Shown here in pieces: positions 18,636-27,251 of a stretch of 64,000 bases of DNA. The DNA is from Palsa-504 sp963839095 (lineage in GTDB: Bacteria; Actinomycetota; Actinomycetes; Streptosporangiales; Streptosporangiaceae). Numbering within the stretch: the first letter of the stretch is position 1; each line of letters starts with the position of its first letter. Below the pieces are notes generated by a model that had not been told where the DNA came from, ran no database searches, and saw only the letters and a list, made by a program, of their open reading frames with translations. The translations under genes were made by a program, and so were the position numbers. The stretch lies in the NCBI GenBank assembly GCA_963839095.1, contig CAWIUF010000052.1:1-64000 (forward strand), read 5' to 3'.

Positions 18636-19430
18636 TCAGCTCAGCCCGGACCATAGGTACCTGATGGCGATGGCGATGGCGAGGATGCCGATAGTCCGGC
18701 GGATGAGGGTGTCGGGAAGGCGGGCCTGGATACGGGCTCCGGTGTAGGCGCCGGCCAGGCCGCCGAGGCCGAGGGCTATGCCGATGGGCCAGTCGGGGGC
18801 AACGGAGCCGGGATGGCCGGCCGCCAAGGTGATGAAGGTCGCCACCCCGGCCATGGAGGTGACGAAGGTGGAGGCCAGGGCGGCCGGTGCGACGTCGGCG
18901 GCCGGGCGGCCGGCGCCGATCAGGACCGGCGACAAGATGGAGCCGCCGCCGATGCCGTAAATACCGCCGACGCAGCCGACCAGGCAGGCCAGCCCGATCA
19001 GGATGGGCGAGGGAATGTGGCGCGCCGGGCGGGCGGGGCCTTCCGGGCGCGCCGGCCTGGTGACCGCGATCCATGCTCCCAGGGGCAGCAGGACCGCGGA
19101 TACGACAAGATCGAAGATCTTCGGGCCGGGGATCAGCTCGACGCGGATGACGGATCCGGCGATGACGCCAGGGAGGGTCCCGGCTGTGAGCAGCAGGGTC
19201 AGGCGGCCGCCGGCCTGGTGCTGCCGCCGGTACCGGAAAAGGGCTCCAGGGGTGGCAATGACGTTGTAGAGCAGGTTGGTCGGGGTGACGGCCGGGCTGG
19301 GCGTGCCTAGCACGCTGACCTGGAACGGCAGCAGGAGCACCGCCCCGGAGATGCCCGCCGGGGTAGCGATCAGGGCTATGGCGTAGGCCGCGACCACGGC
19401 CACCGCCGCGGTCCATCCCGTCCCGTGCAC
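18636..19430 (-). CDS. TauE/SafE-family sulfite/organosulfonate exporter-like membrane protein
   Basis: 264 residues from the GTG at 19430, with about eight hydrophobic helices. The first is VAVVAAYAIALIATPAGISG and the typical family loop GCVGGIYGIGGGSILSPVL follows in the middle; a second internal repeat begins near ALASTFVTSMAGVATF. An upstream GTG at 19499 is in frame, but it would put a conserved regulatory motif inside the coding sequence and make the protein longer than usual, so 19430 is preferred. The family moves sulfite, sulfonates or carboxylates out of the cell. Neighbouring a sulfite-oxidase-like gene is suggestive but not proof of a sulfur link. Confidence 0.82.
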   Translation of the reverse strand: MHGTGWTAAVAVVAAYAIALIATPAGISGAVLLLPFQVSVLGTPSPAVTPTNLLYNVIATPGALFRYRRQHQAGGRLTLLLTAGTLPGVIAGSVIRVELIPGPKIFDLVVSAVLLPLGAWIAVTRPARPEGPARPARHIPSPILIGLACLVGCVGGIYGIGGGSILSPVLIGAGRPAADVAPAALASTFVTSMAGVATFITLAAGHPGSVAPDWPIGIALGLGGLAGAYTGARIQARLPDTLIRRTIGILAIAIAIRYLWSGLS

Positions 19431-19480
19431 CCGGCTACGGTAACGAGGGCTGCCTGCCTTTCGAGGCCGATGCCAAAGAG

Positions 19481-19532
19481 ATTTGCGCAGGTAAAACACT
19501 TGCTGCGCTACTGCTACTTGACCTGCGCAAAT
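19481..19532. promoter_or_regulatory. Paired inverted operator ATTTGCGCAGGT between exporter and PadR gene
   Basis: ATTTGCGCAGGT (19481-19492) and its exact reverse complement (19521-19532) are separated by 28 bp, with centres 40 bp apart. The same core with two further A residues, TTTGCGCAGGTAAA, recurs at 24091. The site lies between a minus-strand exporter gene and a plus-strand PadR gene, so a dimeric or paired regulator controlling both is likely. The regulator itself is not identified. Confidence 0.6.
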
Positions 19533-19639
19533 ATGCTGTCATGGCGTGACTAACCAGGTCCGGGTTGATTAGCGTAATGGTAAATGAGCCGGGCTGGATT
19601 CTATTGGCCGTGGCCTTGCGATCCGGGCGAGGAGTCACG

Positions 19640-20216
19640 ATGCCGCTACGGCATAGGCCGGGACTTTCGCTGGCCGAGTGGATGGTGCTGTGCCTGGTCA
19701 GTGAGGAACCCGCGCACGGCTTCGCGCTCGCCGCCCTGCTGGCGCCCGACGGCAGCGTGGGCATGGTGTGGCATGTGCAGAAGACAGAGGTCTACCGCGC
19801 CGCGCAGCGGCTGGAACGGCTCGGCCTGATCACGGCGGCGGACAAGCAGACGACGAGCGTGGGACCGCCCAGAGTTCGGCTGTCCATCACCGCCCGAGGG
19901 GCATAGCGCTGTTCAGGGCTGGCTGCGCCAGCCGGCCGGGAATGCCCGCGACGTGCGATCAGAGCTGCTGGTCAAGCTGGCCCTGCTGTCCCGGGGCGGC
20001 ACCGATCCGGGGGACCTGCTGCGGGCCCAGCGCCGCCAGCTCATGCCGGTGGCGGAGGAACTGGCCTGTCAGCTGCGCGCCGCCACCGGGTTCGACCGGT
20101 CCCTGACGCTATGGCGGTACGGATCGGTCTGCGCGACCCTGCGGTTTATCGACGCTCTCCTGGCCGCCCCGCCCGCGCCGCGGGCTGAGAGCGCACACGC
20201 CACCGCGTCGAGATGA
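19640..20216 (+). pseudogene. Second PadR-family regulator, frame broken once
   Basis: The ATG at 19640 follows GAGGAG at good distance. The first part shows LSLAEWMVLCLVSEEPAHGF, then VYRAAQRLERLGLITAADKQ and LSITARGA before a TAG. In the next frame the sequence continues as HSAVQGWLRQPAGNARDV and RSELLVKLALLSRGGTD to 20216, matching the other PadR protein of this island position by position. Removing one G from GGGG at 19898-19901 restores a protein of 191 residues. It is convergent with the third large-subunit gene, with about 50 bp between them. Confidence 0.83.
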
Positions 20217-20268
20217 TACCCAGCGGCCGGGGCGCTGGCCGTGTCCTCCGTACTCACCTAGCGGGTGA

Positions 20269-22621
20269 TTACCGGTCCGGGTCCGCTTCCGCGATGAGCT
20301 CCAGGATGCGGGCCGGGGGCAGGTGCTGCTCGTAGATCCGCACGCCGAAGGGCGAGAGCGCGTCCTCGATGGCGTTCACGATCGTGGGCGGCGCGACGAT
20401 CATGCCGCCCTCGCCGACGCCGCGGAAGTTGACGTCGGCGTCGAGCGGCACGGTCTCGAGGTGCTCGATCTCGATGCGCGGAATGTCACAGGCGGTCGGC
20501 ATCAGGTAGTCCATGAACGTGGCCGACTGGAAGCTGCCGTCCTCGCCGTACGCCGATCGCTCGAGCAGCACCGCGCCGATGCCCTGCGCGACGCCGCCCC
20601 GGATCTGGCCCTCGACGACGGCGGGGTTGATCAGCGCGCCGCAATCTTCGACGGCGACGTACCGCTCCACCTTCACCAGGCCGGTCTCGGTATCGACGTC
20701 CACGATCGCGCAGTGAGTGCCGCCGGACCAGCCGCCTTCGCCGCCGTCGAACGTGGCCTCGACCTCGAGCTTGGCGTCCACGCCGGCACCGAACTGCCCG
20801 GATGCGGCCCGCCGCGCGACCTCGCTGACGGCGATCGCGCTGGCCGGGTCGCCGCGCACCCAGACGTTGCCGTCGGTGATCAGCGAGGTCCTGCGCGCTG
20901 GCCTCCATGAGATGCGCCGCGAAGTCGAGCACCTTGGCCTTGAGCTGCCGGGCGCCGTGGAGGGTCACGCCTCCGGTCATGGTGGCCGACCGGCTGCCGC
21001 CGGTCAGCCCGAACGGGACGATGTCGCTGTCGCCGACGACCACGCGGACCTGCTCGAACGGCACGCCGAACTCGTCGGCGGCGATCTGGGCCAGGGTCGT
21101 CTGGTGGCTCTGGCCGTGCGGCATCTGCCCGGTGAACAGCGCGACGATGCCGTCTTCCTCGAGCCGCAGGCGCATGGACTCCATGCCCATCGGGCCGCTG
21201 GCCCCCTCCGGCGCGCGCGGTCCCGGGGCGGCCTCGATGAACGTGGCCACGCCGATGCCGAGGTAGCGGCCCTGCGCTCGCGCCTGCGGCCTGGCGGCGC
21301 CGGAACGCGGGGAAGTCCACGAGCTGGGCGACCCGCTCCAGCGACTCCTTCGACGTGACTCCCGCCAGCGGGCGCCCGGTGATCATCATGGCCGGCGGGT
21401 CGGTGCGCGGGGCGACGTTACGCAGCCGGATCTCGACCGGATCCAGGCCGAGGTCCTTCGCGATGAGGTCCAGGATGCGTTCCCGCACGAACGTCTCGGA
21501 CGCCCACGGCCCGCGGTAGGCGACGTAGGTCGCCTTGTTCGTGATCGACCGCGGTCGACTCGAAGCCCAGGGCCGCGAGCTTGTACGGACCGGGCAGCAT
21601 CGCCTCGATGATGGCCGGAACCATCGCGCCCATGCCCGGGTACGCGCCGGTGTCGATGACCATCTTCACGTCCAGCCCGAGCAGGTCGCCGTCGTCGCTG
21701 ACCGCGGCCCGGACGTCGAAGCTTTCCTCGCGCGCCTGCCCGGACGCGGTGAGGTTCTCGCCGCGGTCCTCGACCCACTTGACCGGCCGGCCGAGGTGAC
21801 GCGAGCGCGGCGGCCACGGCGAGCTCTTCGCGTGACGCGCCGATCTTCAGGCCGAACGAGCCGCCGATATCGCCGGCCAGCACGCGCACCTTGTCCTGCT
21901 CCAGGCCGAGCCGCATGGCGACGGCGATCTTGGTGACGTGAACGCTCTGCGTGGCCGCGTACATCGTCATGACACCCGGCCGGCGTCGTAACTGGCGACG
22001 CAGCCGCGTCCCTCCATCGGGCACGTTCTGGTGCCGGTGCACGTCGATGTGGAAGTCGATAACCCGGTCGGCGCCGGCGAAGGTGCCGGAGACGTCGCCG
22101 AACTCGTTGCGCGAGCGCGGGCGGGCGATGTTGTCACCCAGGTTGGCGAACAGCGGCGGGCTGCCCGGGTCGAGCGCGAAGGCGGCGCTCACGACCGGAG
22201 GCAGGTCGTCGTACTCGACCTCCACCAGCTCGCAGCCGTCCTCGGCGAGGTAGCGGCTCTCGGCGATGACGACCGCCACGGGATCGCCGACGAGGCGCAC
22301 CTTGTCCGTCGCCAGCAGGGTGAACTCCGGGGTCGGGCCCGCCCAGCCCATGAGGGCCATCAGCGCATCCGGGCCCGGGACCGTCATCGCCTCCAGGTCC
22401 GCTCCGGTGAGCACCGCGACCACCCCGGGCAGCGCCCGCGCCGCCGAGACGTCGACCGAGAGCACGCGGGCATGAGCCATCGGCGAGCGCACGAACGCGG
22501 CGTGCAGCATCCCGGGCAGCTTGATGTCGTCGACGTACCGGCCCGCGCCGGTGAGGATGCGCGGGTCTTCCGAGCGCTTGATGCTGGCGCCGGTGTAGCG
22601 CTCAGCCGCGATTGCTGTCAT
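20269..22621 (-). pseudogene. Xanthine-oxidase-family large (molybdenum) subunit, copy 3, several frame breaks
   Basis: The gene starts with ATG at 22621 (MTAIAAERYTGASIKRSEDP) and ends with LIAEADPDR at 20269. Family segments lie in different frames: AGDIGGSFGLKIGASREE, a reconstructed AYRGPWASETFVRERIL, TGQMPHGQSHQTTLAQIA, GGTHCAIVDVDTETGLVKVE and RGVGEGGMIVAPPTIVNAIEDAL with the catalytic glutamate. Breaks lie near 20887, 21292, 21548, 21797, 21985 and 22010; the last two compensate each other. With these repaired the protein is about 780 residues. The AYRGPWA motif differs from both other copies, so its substrate probably differs too. The pattern suggests sequence errors more than decay, but neither is proven. 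Confidence 0.85.
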
Positions 22622-22635
22622 GGTCGCTCCCTCGC

Positions 22636-23115
22636 TCAGCTCTCACGGTTGCGCCTGCCGCGCTGGGCGGCCAGCAGGACGCCGTCGATGATGCTCTGGT
22701 AGCCGGTGCACCGGCAGATGTTGCCGGACAGCGCTTCGCGGATCTGCTGCTCGTCGGCGTCAGGATGGCTGCCGAGGAACGCGGTGGCCTGCATGACGAA
22801 CCCCGGCGTGCAGAAACCGCACTGGAAGCTGTGCGAATCCCACATCGCCTGCTGCAGCGTGCCCAGCTCGCCGTCCGGGGCCAGCCCTTCGATCGTCGTT
22901 ACCTCGCTGCCGGCCGCCTGGACCGCCAGCATCAGGCACGACCGCACCGCCCGGCCGTCGACGATCACCGTGCACGCGCCGCAGACCCCGTGCTCGCAGC
23001 CGACGTGGGTGCCGGTCAGCTCGAGGTCATCGCGCAGGAAGTCCGCCAGCGTCTTGCGCGCCTCCGGCGAGCCCGTGCGCGTCGCGCCGTTGACCCTCAG
23101 GGTGATGTCCGCCAT
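22636..23115 (-). CDS. Xanthine-oxidase-family small 2Fe-2S subunit, copy 3
   Basis: 159 residues with intact cluster motifs CEHGVCGACTVIVDG, CGFCTPGF and CRCTGYQSII. It is the only fully open gene of the third set. It differs from copies 1 and 2 more than they differ from each other (N-terminus MADITLRVNGATRTGSPEA). It lies between the medium and large subunits, giving the order M-S-L used in classical cox operons. Confidence 0.93.
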   Translation of the reverse strand: MADITLRVNGATRTGSPEARKTLADFLRDDLELTGTHVGCEHGVCGACTVIVDGRAVRSCLMLAVQAAGSEVTTIEGLAPDGELGTLQQAMWDSHSFQCGFCTPGFVMQATAFLGSHPDADEQQIREALSGNICRCTGYQSIIDGVLLAAQRGRRNRES

Positions 23116-23118
23116 CAG

Positions 23119-23993
23119 TCACTGCCTCTCGCGGGCGTTGTCCGCTGCTGCTCGCAGGCCGCGGCGCACCACGGCGGCCGCGACTGTCTTCCGGTAGTCC
23201 GACGACCCGTGCAGGTCGGCCGGCGGGTCGAGATCCTCGGTCGCACGGCGGGCCGCCTCGTCGAACAGCTCCGCTGACGGCCTCTCGCCGGCCAGCAGGT
23301 CCTCCGCGGCGGCGGCCCGGACCGGCACGTCGGAAACGCCGGCGAACGCCAGCCGGGCATCGCTGATCACCCCGCCGGACAGCACCAGCGACGTCGCCAG
23401 GCCGACGATGGCAAAGTCACCGTGGCGCCGGGCGACCTCGTGGAAGCTGATCCCCGTGCCCGGTCTGGCGGCCGGGAACCGCACCTCCGTCGAGGAGCTC
23501 GTCAGGACGGCGTGACGTCGTGAGGTAACCCTCGAACCACTCCGCCGCCGGGATCACCCGCGTCGCCCGACGGGCCGCGCACCACGAACTCGGCATCCAG
23601 CGCCCTGGCGACGGCCGGCAGCTCAGCCGCCGGATCGGCATGCGCCAGGCTGCCTCCTATCGTGCCGCGGCTGCGGATCGCCTCATGGCCGATCATGGGC
23701 AGGGCGGCCGCCAGCAACGGCACCGCATCGGCGACGGTCCCGGATTCCTCGGCCACGTACTCCCGCGTCATGGCGCCGATGGCCACCCAGCCGTCCGCCG
23801 CTGACACCCCGGAGAGCTCGTCGACGCCGTTGATGTCGATCAGCACCTCCGGGCGGGCCAGCCGCAGCGCCAGCAGCGGTATCAGGCTCTGGCCGCCGGC
23901 CAGCACGCTCGCCTCGTCACCGTGCTCGGCCAGCAAGCCGACCGCGTCGGCGACGGTCGTCGGCGCCTCGTACTCAAACGGAGGCAGTTTCAT
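23119..23993 (-). pseudogene. Xanthine-oxidase-family FAD-binding medium subunit, copy 3, two frame breaks
   Basis: The ATG at 23993 opens with MKLPPFEYEAPTTVADAV, followed by AGGQSLIPLLALRLARPEV and TIGGSLAHADPAAELPA. The frame then shifts near 23565 (continuing as TRVIPAAEWFEGYLTT) and again near 23490 (continuing as VRFPAARPGTGISFHEVARR) and ends at 23119, four bases before the 2Fe-2S gene. Reconstructed length is about 290 residues, normal for the family. It is the first gene of the minus-strand M-S-L operon. Confidence 0.85.
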
Positions 23994-24090
23994 CGGCGCG
24001 GCCCTTCGATCGGGGGAAATTCGTCCCTATCCCGCCAGGACTCATTAGTTACCCTAATAACCGCGCCAACGGCAACCATGGCTACTGTAG

Positions 24091-24104
24091 TTTGCGCAGG
24101 TAAA
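24091..24104. promoter_or_regulatory. TTTGCGCAGGTAAA element upstream of the third hydroxylase operon
   Basis: This 14-bp sequence is identical to 19482-19495 and is followed by GTGCTGGTTGCG, similar to the repeat at 12983-12996. It is about 100 bp upstream of the medium-subunit ATG, before a possible minus-strand promoter (TTGCCG and TAACTA, spacer 18) around 24040-24080. Probable regulator site; the regulator is unknown. Confidence 0.5.
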
Positions 24105-24170
24105 GTGCTGGTTGCGTTAACTGCCGCCAGCTTTATCCGGCCCGGACTCGCCCCGTGACGCTGCCCGCCT

Positions 24171-25112
24171 TCACAGCTTGTGAAGGAACTCCGGCACCCG
24201 CCCGGCGGTGAAGTCGTAGTACCGCGCCCACGTCGGCTCGATCGAGATGCGGGCCATCTGCTTGTACACCGAGCGCACGTGCGTCTCGAACTGGGCGTGC
24301 TGCTCGGCCGTGAAGCCCTTGGCCGTAGCGGCCAGGTACTCCTCGGGCACGCCGTCCACGATGTCGACCGTCGCCACCCCCCGCACGCACAGCGCCTTGC
24401 TCGCCGCCGCTACGTCGTTGTCGATGGTCAGCGCCACCTGCGGCCGGTCCTTCAGGGCCTTGACCTTGGGCGCGATGGTGGCTGTGCAGACGAAGATCCG
24501 GCCGTCGCGCCACAGGAACCCGATCGGGATCACCCGGGGGAAACCGTCCCGCCCGTTGTAGGCCAGCCGGGCCAGGGCCTGGTGCTCGAGCAGTTCCACC
24601 GCGCCGGGCTCGCCGAGATCGGCGATGGCCCGGCCGCCCTTCCCCAGCACGTCCGCCAGCTTGCCCAGCACGTCCTCCCAGCCGGGACCGATGTTCCGGG
24701 CCACGCCCGGCAGGGCGGCCGCGAGGTCCTCGAGCCGCTCGTGCACCAGGGTAAGCACGGTGCCCCCGTCCGGAGCCGCGCGGAACGTCACCGTCAGCAG
24801 CGAGTCGAACGTGGCACCCTCCCGCCCCTGCGGTCCCACGAACCCCCAGCGGAACACGATGCGCTCGCCCGGGACGAGCTCGGCCAGCTCACAGTCGAAA
24901 CCTCCGGCCGGGGTGCCCGAGGAGTCGGCGTGCCAGACCCGGAAGCGGCCGCCGACCCGTTCGTCCACCTCGGCCCGGGTGAAGGTGTAGCTTCCCGGTG
25001 CCATCCACCGGGCCAGCAGCTCGGGGTCGAGCCACGCCCGGTAGACCTGTGCGGGCGAGGCCGGGATCGTGCGCTCGATGCGGACGGCTGCGGTCGGTCC
25101 GGTCTCGTTCAT
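24171..25112 (-). CDS. Fusion of an AHSA1/SRPBCC domain with a pyridoxamine 5'-phosphate oxidase-like domain
   Basis: 313 residues. The first ~150 form an AHSA1-type SRPBCC domain (RIERTIPASPAQVYRAWLDP, RWMAPGSYTF, GTVLTLVHERLED). The second half is a split-barrel flavin/F420-binding domain of the pyridoxamine-phosphate-oxidase family: LEHQALARLAYNGRDGFPRV, IPIGFLWRDGRIFVCT, PQVALTIDND and TWARYYDFTAGRVPEFL. The two domains are usually separate proteins. The ATG shares its A with the ArsR stop (TGATG), so regulator and fusion are made together; ATG at 25115 is an alternative. The fusion may bind a hydrophobic ligand and reduce it with FMN or F420; this is inference. Confidence 0.85.
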   Translation of the reverse strand: MNETGPTAAVRIERTIPASPAQVYRAWLDPELLARWMAPGSYTFTRAEVDERVGGRFRVWHADSSGTPAGGFDCELAELVPGERIVFRWGFVGPQGREGATFDSLLTVTFRAAPDGGTVLTLVHERLEDLAAALPGVARNIGPGWEDVLGKLADVLGKGGRAIADLGEPGAVELLEHQALARLAYNGRDGFPRVIPIGFLWRDGRIFVCTATIAPKVKALKDRPQVALTIDNDVAAASKALCVRGVATVDIVDGVPEEYLAATAKGFTAEQHAQFETHVRSVYKQMARISIEPTWARYYDFTAGRVPEFLHKL

Positions 25113-25465
25113 CATCGCTCCATGGTGTCATTGTCGGGCTGGTCAGCGGCCTGGAAGAGGTCTTCGAGGGAGTCGAGGCGCTCACGCCAGTGACGCTGGT
25201 AGAAGGCGAGCCAGGCCTGGGCGGACGCGAGCGGCCCCGGCTCCAGGCGGCAGATGTGGCGGCGCCCCTCGATAGTCCGGCGGATAAGGCCGGCCCGCTC
25301 GAGTACCTGTACGTGCTTGGCCGCCGCCGCCAGCGACATGGCCAGCGGCTCGGCCAGCTGGCCGACGGTCAGCGGCCCGGCGTCCAGGCGGCCCAGCATG
25401 TCCCGCCGCGCCTGGCTGGCGAGGGCGTGGAACACCGCGTCCATCGCCACCTGATCATCAACCAT
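25112..25465 (-). CDS. ArsR-family winged-helix regulator
   Basis: 117 residues with the compact ArsR fold: MDAVFHALASQARRDMLGRL, GPLTVGQLAEPLAMSLAAAAKHVQVLERAGLI as the helix-turn-helix, and TIEGRRHICRLEP as the wing. It lacks the CxC metal-binding motif, and resembles the SdpR/ArsR proteins that are paired with AHSA1-domain genes. It is translationally coupled to the SRPBCC fusion. A perfect dyad overlaps its start codon, so autorepression is likely. A TTG about 30 bases upstream is an alternative start but lies within the operator region. Confidence 0.9.
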   Translation of the reverse strand: MVDDQVAMDAVFHALASQARRDMLGRLDAGPLTVGQLAEPLAMSLAAAAKHVQVLERAGLIRRTIEGRRHICRLEPGPLASAQAWLAFYQRHWRERLDSLEDLFQAADQPDNDTMER

Positions 25466-25514
25466 TCGGTTGACAGTAGTCGGCCAGATGGTCAACCGTC
25501 AACCATTCGGTTGA
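25458..25514. promoter_or_regulatory. Two identical dyads TCAACCATTCGGTTGA, probable ArsR operators
   Basis: The 16-bp sequence occurs at 25458-25473 and 25499-25514. Each has 6-bp arms (TCAACC/GGTTGA) around ATTC, and the centres are 41 bp apart, four helical turns. A further half-site, TCAACC, lies at 25492-25497. The first dyad covers the arsR start codon and the second lies where the promoter should be. This gap also precedes the divergent acyltransferase gene. Confidence 0.7.
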
Positions 25515-25576
25515 GCTTTCTGGTCGCTGTTGACCCGGTGTCGCCGGCCACGCCAGGCCGGACCGACAATGGAAGG

Positions 25577-27208
25577 GTGCGGAGGGCACTGAGCAAGACG
25601 GGCCAGTGGATCTGGTCGGTACGCCGGCTCATGCTGGTCTGCGGGGCGTGGCTGGTCCTGGCGTTCCCCGCACTGAACCTCGAGTGGCTGGCCTGGTTTG
25701 GCCTGGTACCCGGGCTGCTGCTGATCGCCCGGGCGCCTACCGCCCGGGAGGGCGGGATCCGGGCCTGGTGGCTCGGCGCCGGATACCTGATCGCGGCCCT
25801 GTACTGGATGGCACCCGAGATCGGCCCCGCCGTGCTGCTGGTCGCCGCGGTGATCGGCGTGATGTGGGTGCCGTTCGGGATAGCCGCGCAGAAGCTGCTG
25901 CGGCCGCCGGCGACCTGGCCGCGGGCGCTCGCCGCGCTGGCAGTGGTGCCGAGCTGCTGGCTGCTCACCGAGTGGCTGCGGTCCTGGCAGGCACTCGGCG
26001 GCCCGTGGGCCGTGTTCGGCGTCAGCCAGTGGCAGCACCCGGCCGTGCTGGCGCTGGCCGCGGTGGGCGGCGTATGGCTGATCAGCTTCGCGCTCGTGCT
26101 GGCGAACGTCGCGATCGTGCTCGCCCTCGAGTCGCTGCCGCGCATGCTGCCGGGCGCCACCCTGCGGCCCGGGCTCGCGGCCCTCGGCGTGGCCGCGGCA
26201 CTGGCCAGCCTCGGCGCCGGGCCGCTGGCGTTCGCGCTCACCCCGGCCAGCCCGGCGGCCCGCGAGGCGACGATCGCCCTGGTGCAGCCAGGCATCATCG
26301 GCAACGCGACCGAGCGGGTGGATGCCAGCGAGCGGCTGACCGCCGAGCTGAGCCGCTCCGGTGAGCTCAGCGGCGTCAGGCCGGACCTGATCGTGTGGGG
26401 CGAGAGCAGTACCGCGGTGGACCTGACCCTGCCGGCCAACCGCGCTCAGCTCGCCCAGCTGGAGGCACTGGCCCGCGAGGACGGCGCCGACCTGCTGGTC
26501 AACCAGGACACCACGGTGCCGGGCAAGGGGCAGGAGAAGGTGGGCGTCCTGGTCAGCCCGGCCGGCATCCAGGGCCAGTACATCAAGACGCGCCTGGTGC
26601 CGTTTGGCGAGTACATCCCGTTCCGGCAGCAGCTCGGCTGGCTCACCAAGATCAGCAAGGCCGCGGCGTCCAACATGATCCCCGGCACCGGGGCGCACCT
26701 GCTGTACCCGGCCGACCGGGCGGGCCGGCCGCTGCCGATCGGCGTGCTCATCTGCTTCGAGTCGGCGTTCCCCGACATGTCCCGGGTCGATACCGACCTG
26801 GGCGCGCAGCTGATCGTCTACCAGTCGGCCACCTCGACCTTCCAGGGCACCTGGGGGCCGGACCAGCACGCCGCGCTCGGTGCCGTGCGCGCGGCCGAGA
26901 CGGGCCGGCCGGCGGTACAGGCCGCGCTGACCGGGGTCACGGCCGCGTTCGACGCCCGGGGGCGGCTGCTGGCCTGGATGGGACAGCCGGAGCACGGCGT
27001 GACCAGCGTCCGGCTCGGCCTGCCGGCCGTCTCGTCACGGACGATCTACGACCGATTCGGCGATTACGTACCGTGGTCGACGCTGGCCATCGTGATCCTG
27101 GCCACACTGGTCATGTTTGCGAATTCACGCGGTTTTCCTGGCCGAAGTGCTGGCGCCGGGGAGGGGGATGCGGCACAATATGTAGCTGGACAGTCCGTGT
27201 CACAGTAG
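25577..27208 (+). CDS. lnt: Apolipoprotein N-acyltransferase
   Basis: 543-residue membrane enzyme that adds the third acyl chain to bacterial lipoproteins. About six N-terminal hydrophobic helices (LMLVCGAWLVLAFPALN onward) precede a nitrilase-type domain. The catalytic triad is visible as Glu in VWGESSTA, Lys near GKGQEKVGVL, and Cys in GVLICFESAFP. Other family segments are LVPFGEYIPFR and YDRFGDYVPW. The C-terminus is an additional hydrophobic helix and a Gly/Ser tail. The GTG at 25577 has its purine run directly adjacent and is a weak start; the ATG at 25630 is the next choice. Confidence 0.9.
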   Translation: MRRALSKTGQWIWSVRRLMLVCGAWLVLAFPALNLEWLAWFGLVPGLLLIARAPTAREGGIRAWWLGAGYLIAALYWMAPEIGPAVLLVAAVIGVMWVPFGIAAQKLLRPPATWPRALAALAVVPSCWLLTEWLRSWQALGGPWAVFGVSQWQHPAVLALAAVGGVWLISFALVLANVAIVLALESLPRMLPGATLRPGLAALGVAAALASLGAGPLAFALTPASPAAREATIALVQPGIIGNATERVDASERLTAELSRSGELSGVRPDLIVWGESSTAVDLTLPANRAQLAQLEALAREDGADLLVNQDTTVPGKGQEKVGVLVSPAGIQGQYIKTRLVPFGEYIPFRQQLGWLTKISKAAASNMIPGTGAHLLYPADRAGRPLPIGVLICFESAFPDMSRVDTDLGAQLIVYQSATSTFQGTWGPDQHAALGAVRAAETGRPAVQAALTGVTAAFDARGRLLAWMGQPEHGVTSVRLGLPAVSSRTIYDRFGDYVPWSTLAIVILATLVMFANSRGFPGRSAGAGEGDAAQYVAGQSVSQ

Positions 27209-27251
27209 CGAGGCCGCAGGGGAAGGCGAACCTCGTCTATAAGGAGGCACG

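Noticed and set aside
20269..23993. Third hydroxylase operon as a decayed remnant
   Set aside because: Conserved residues persist in all frames and one pair of breaks compensates, which is more typical of sequence errors. Kept open until re-sequenced.
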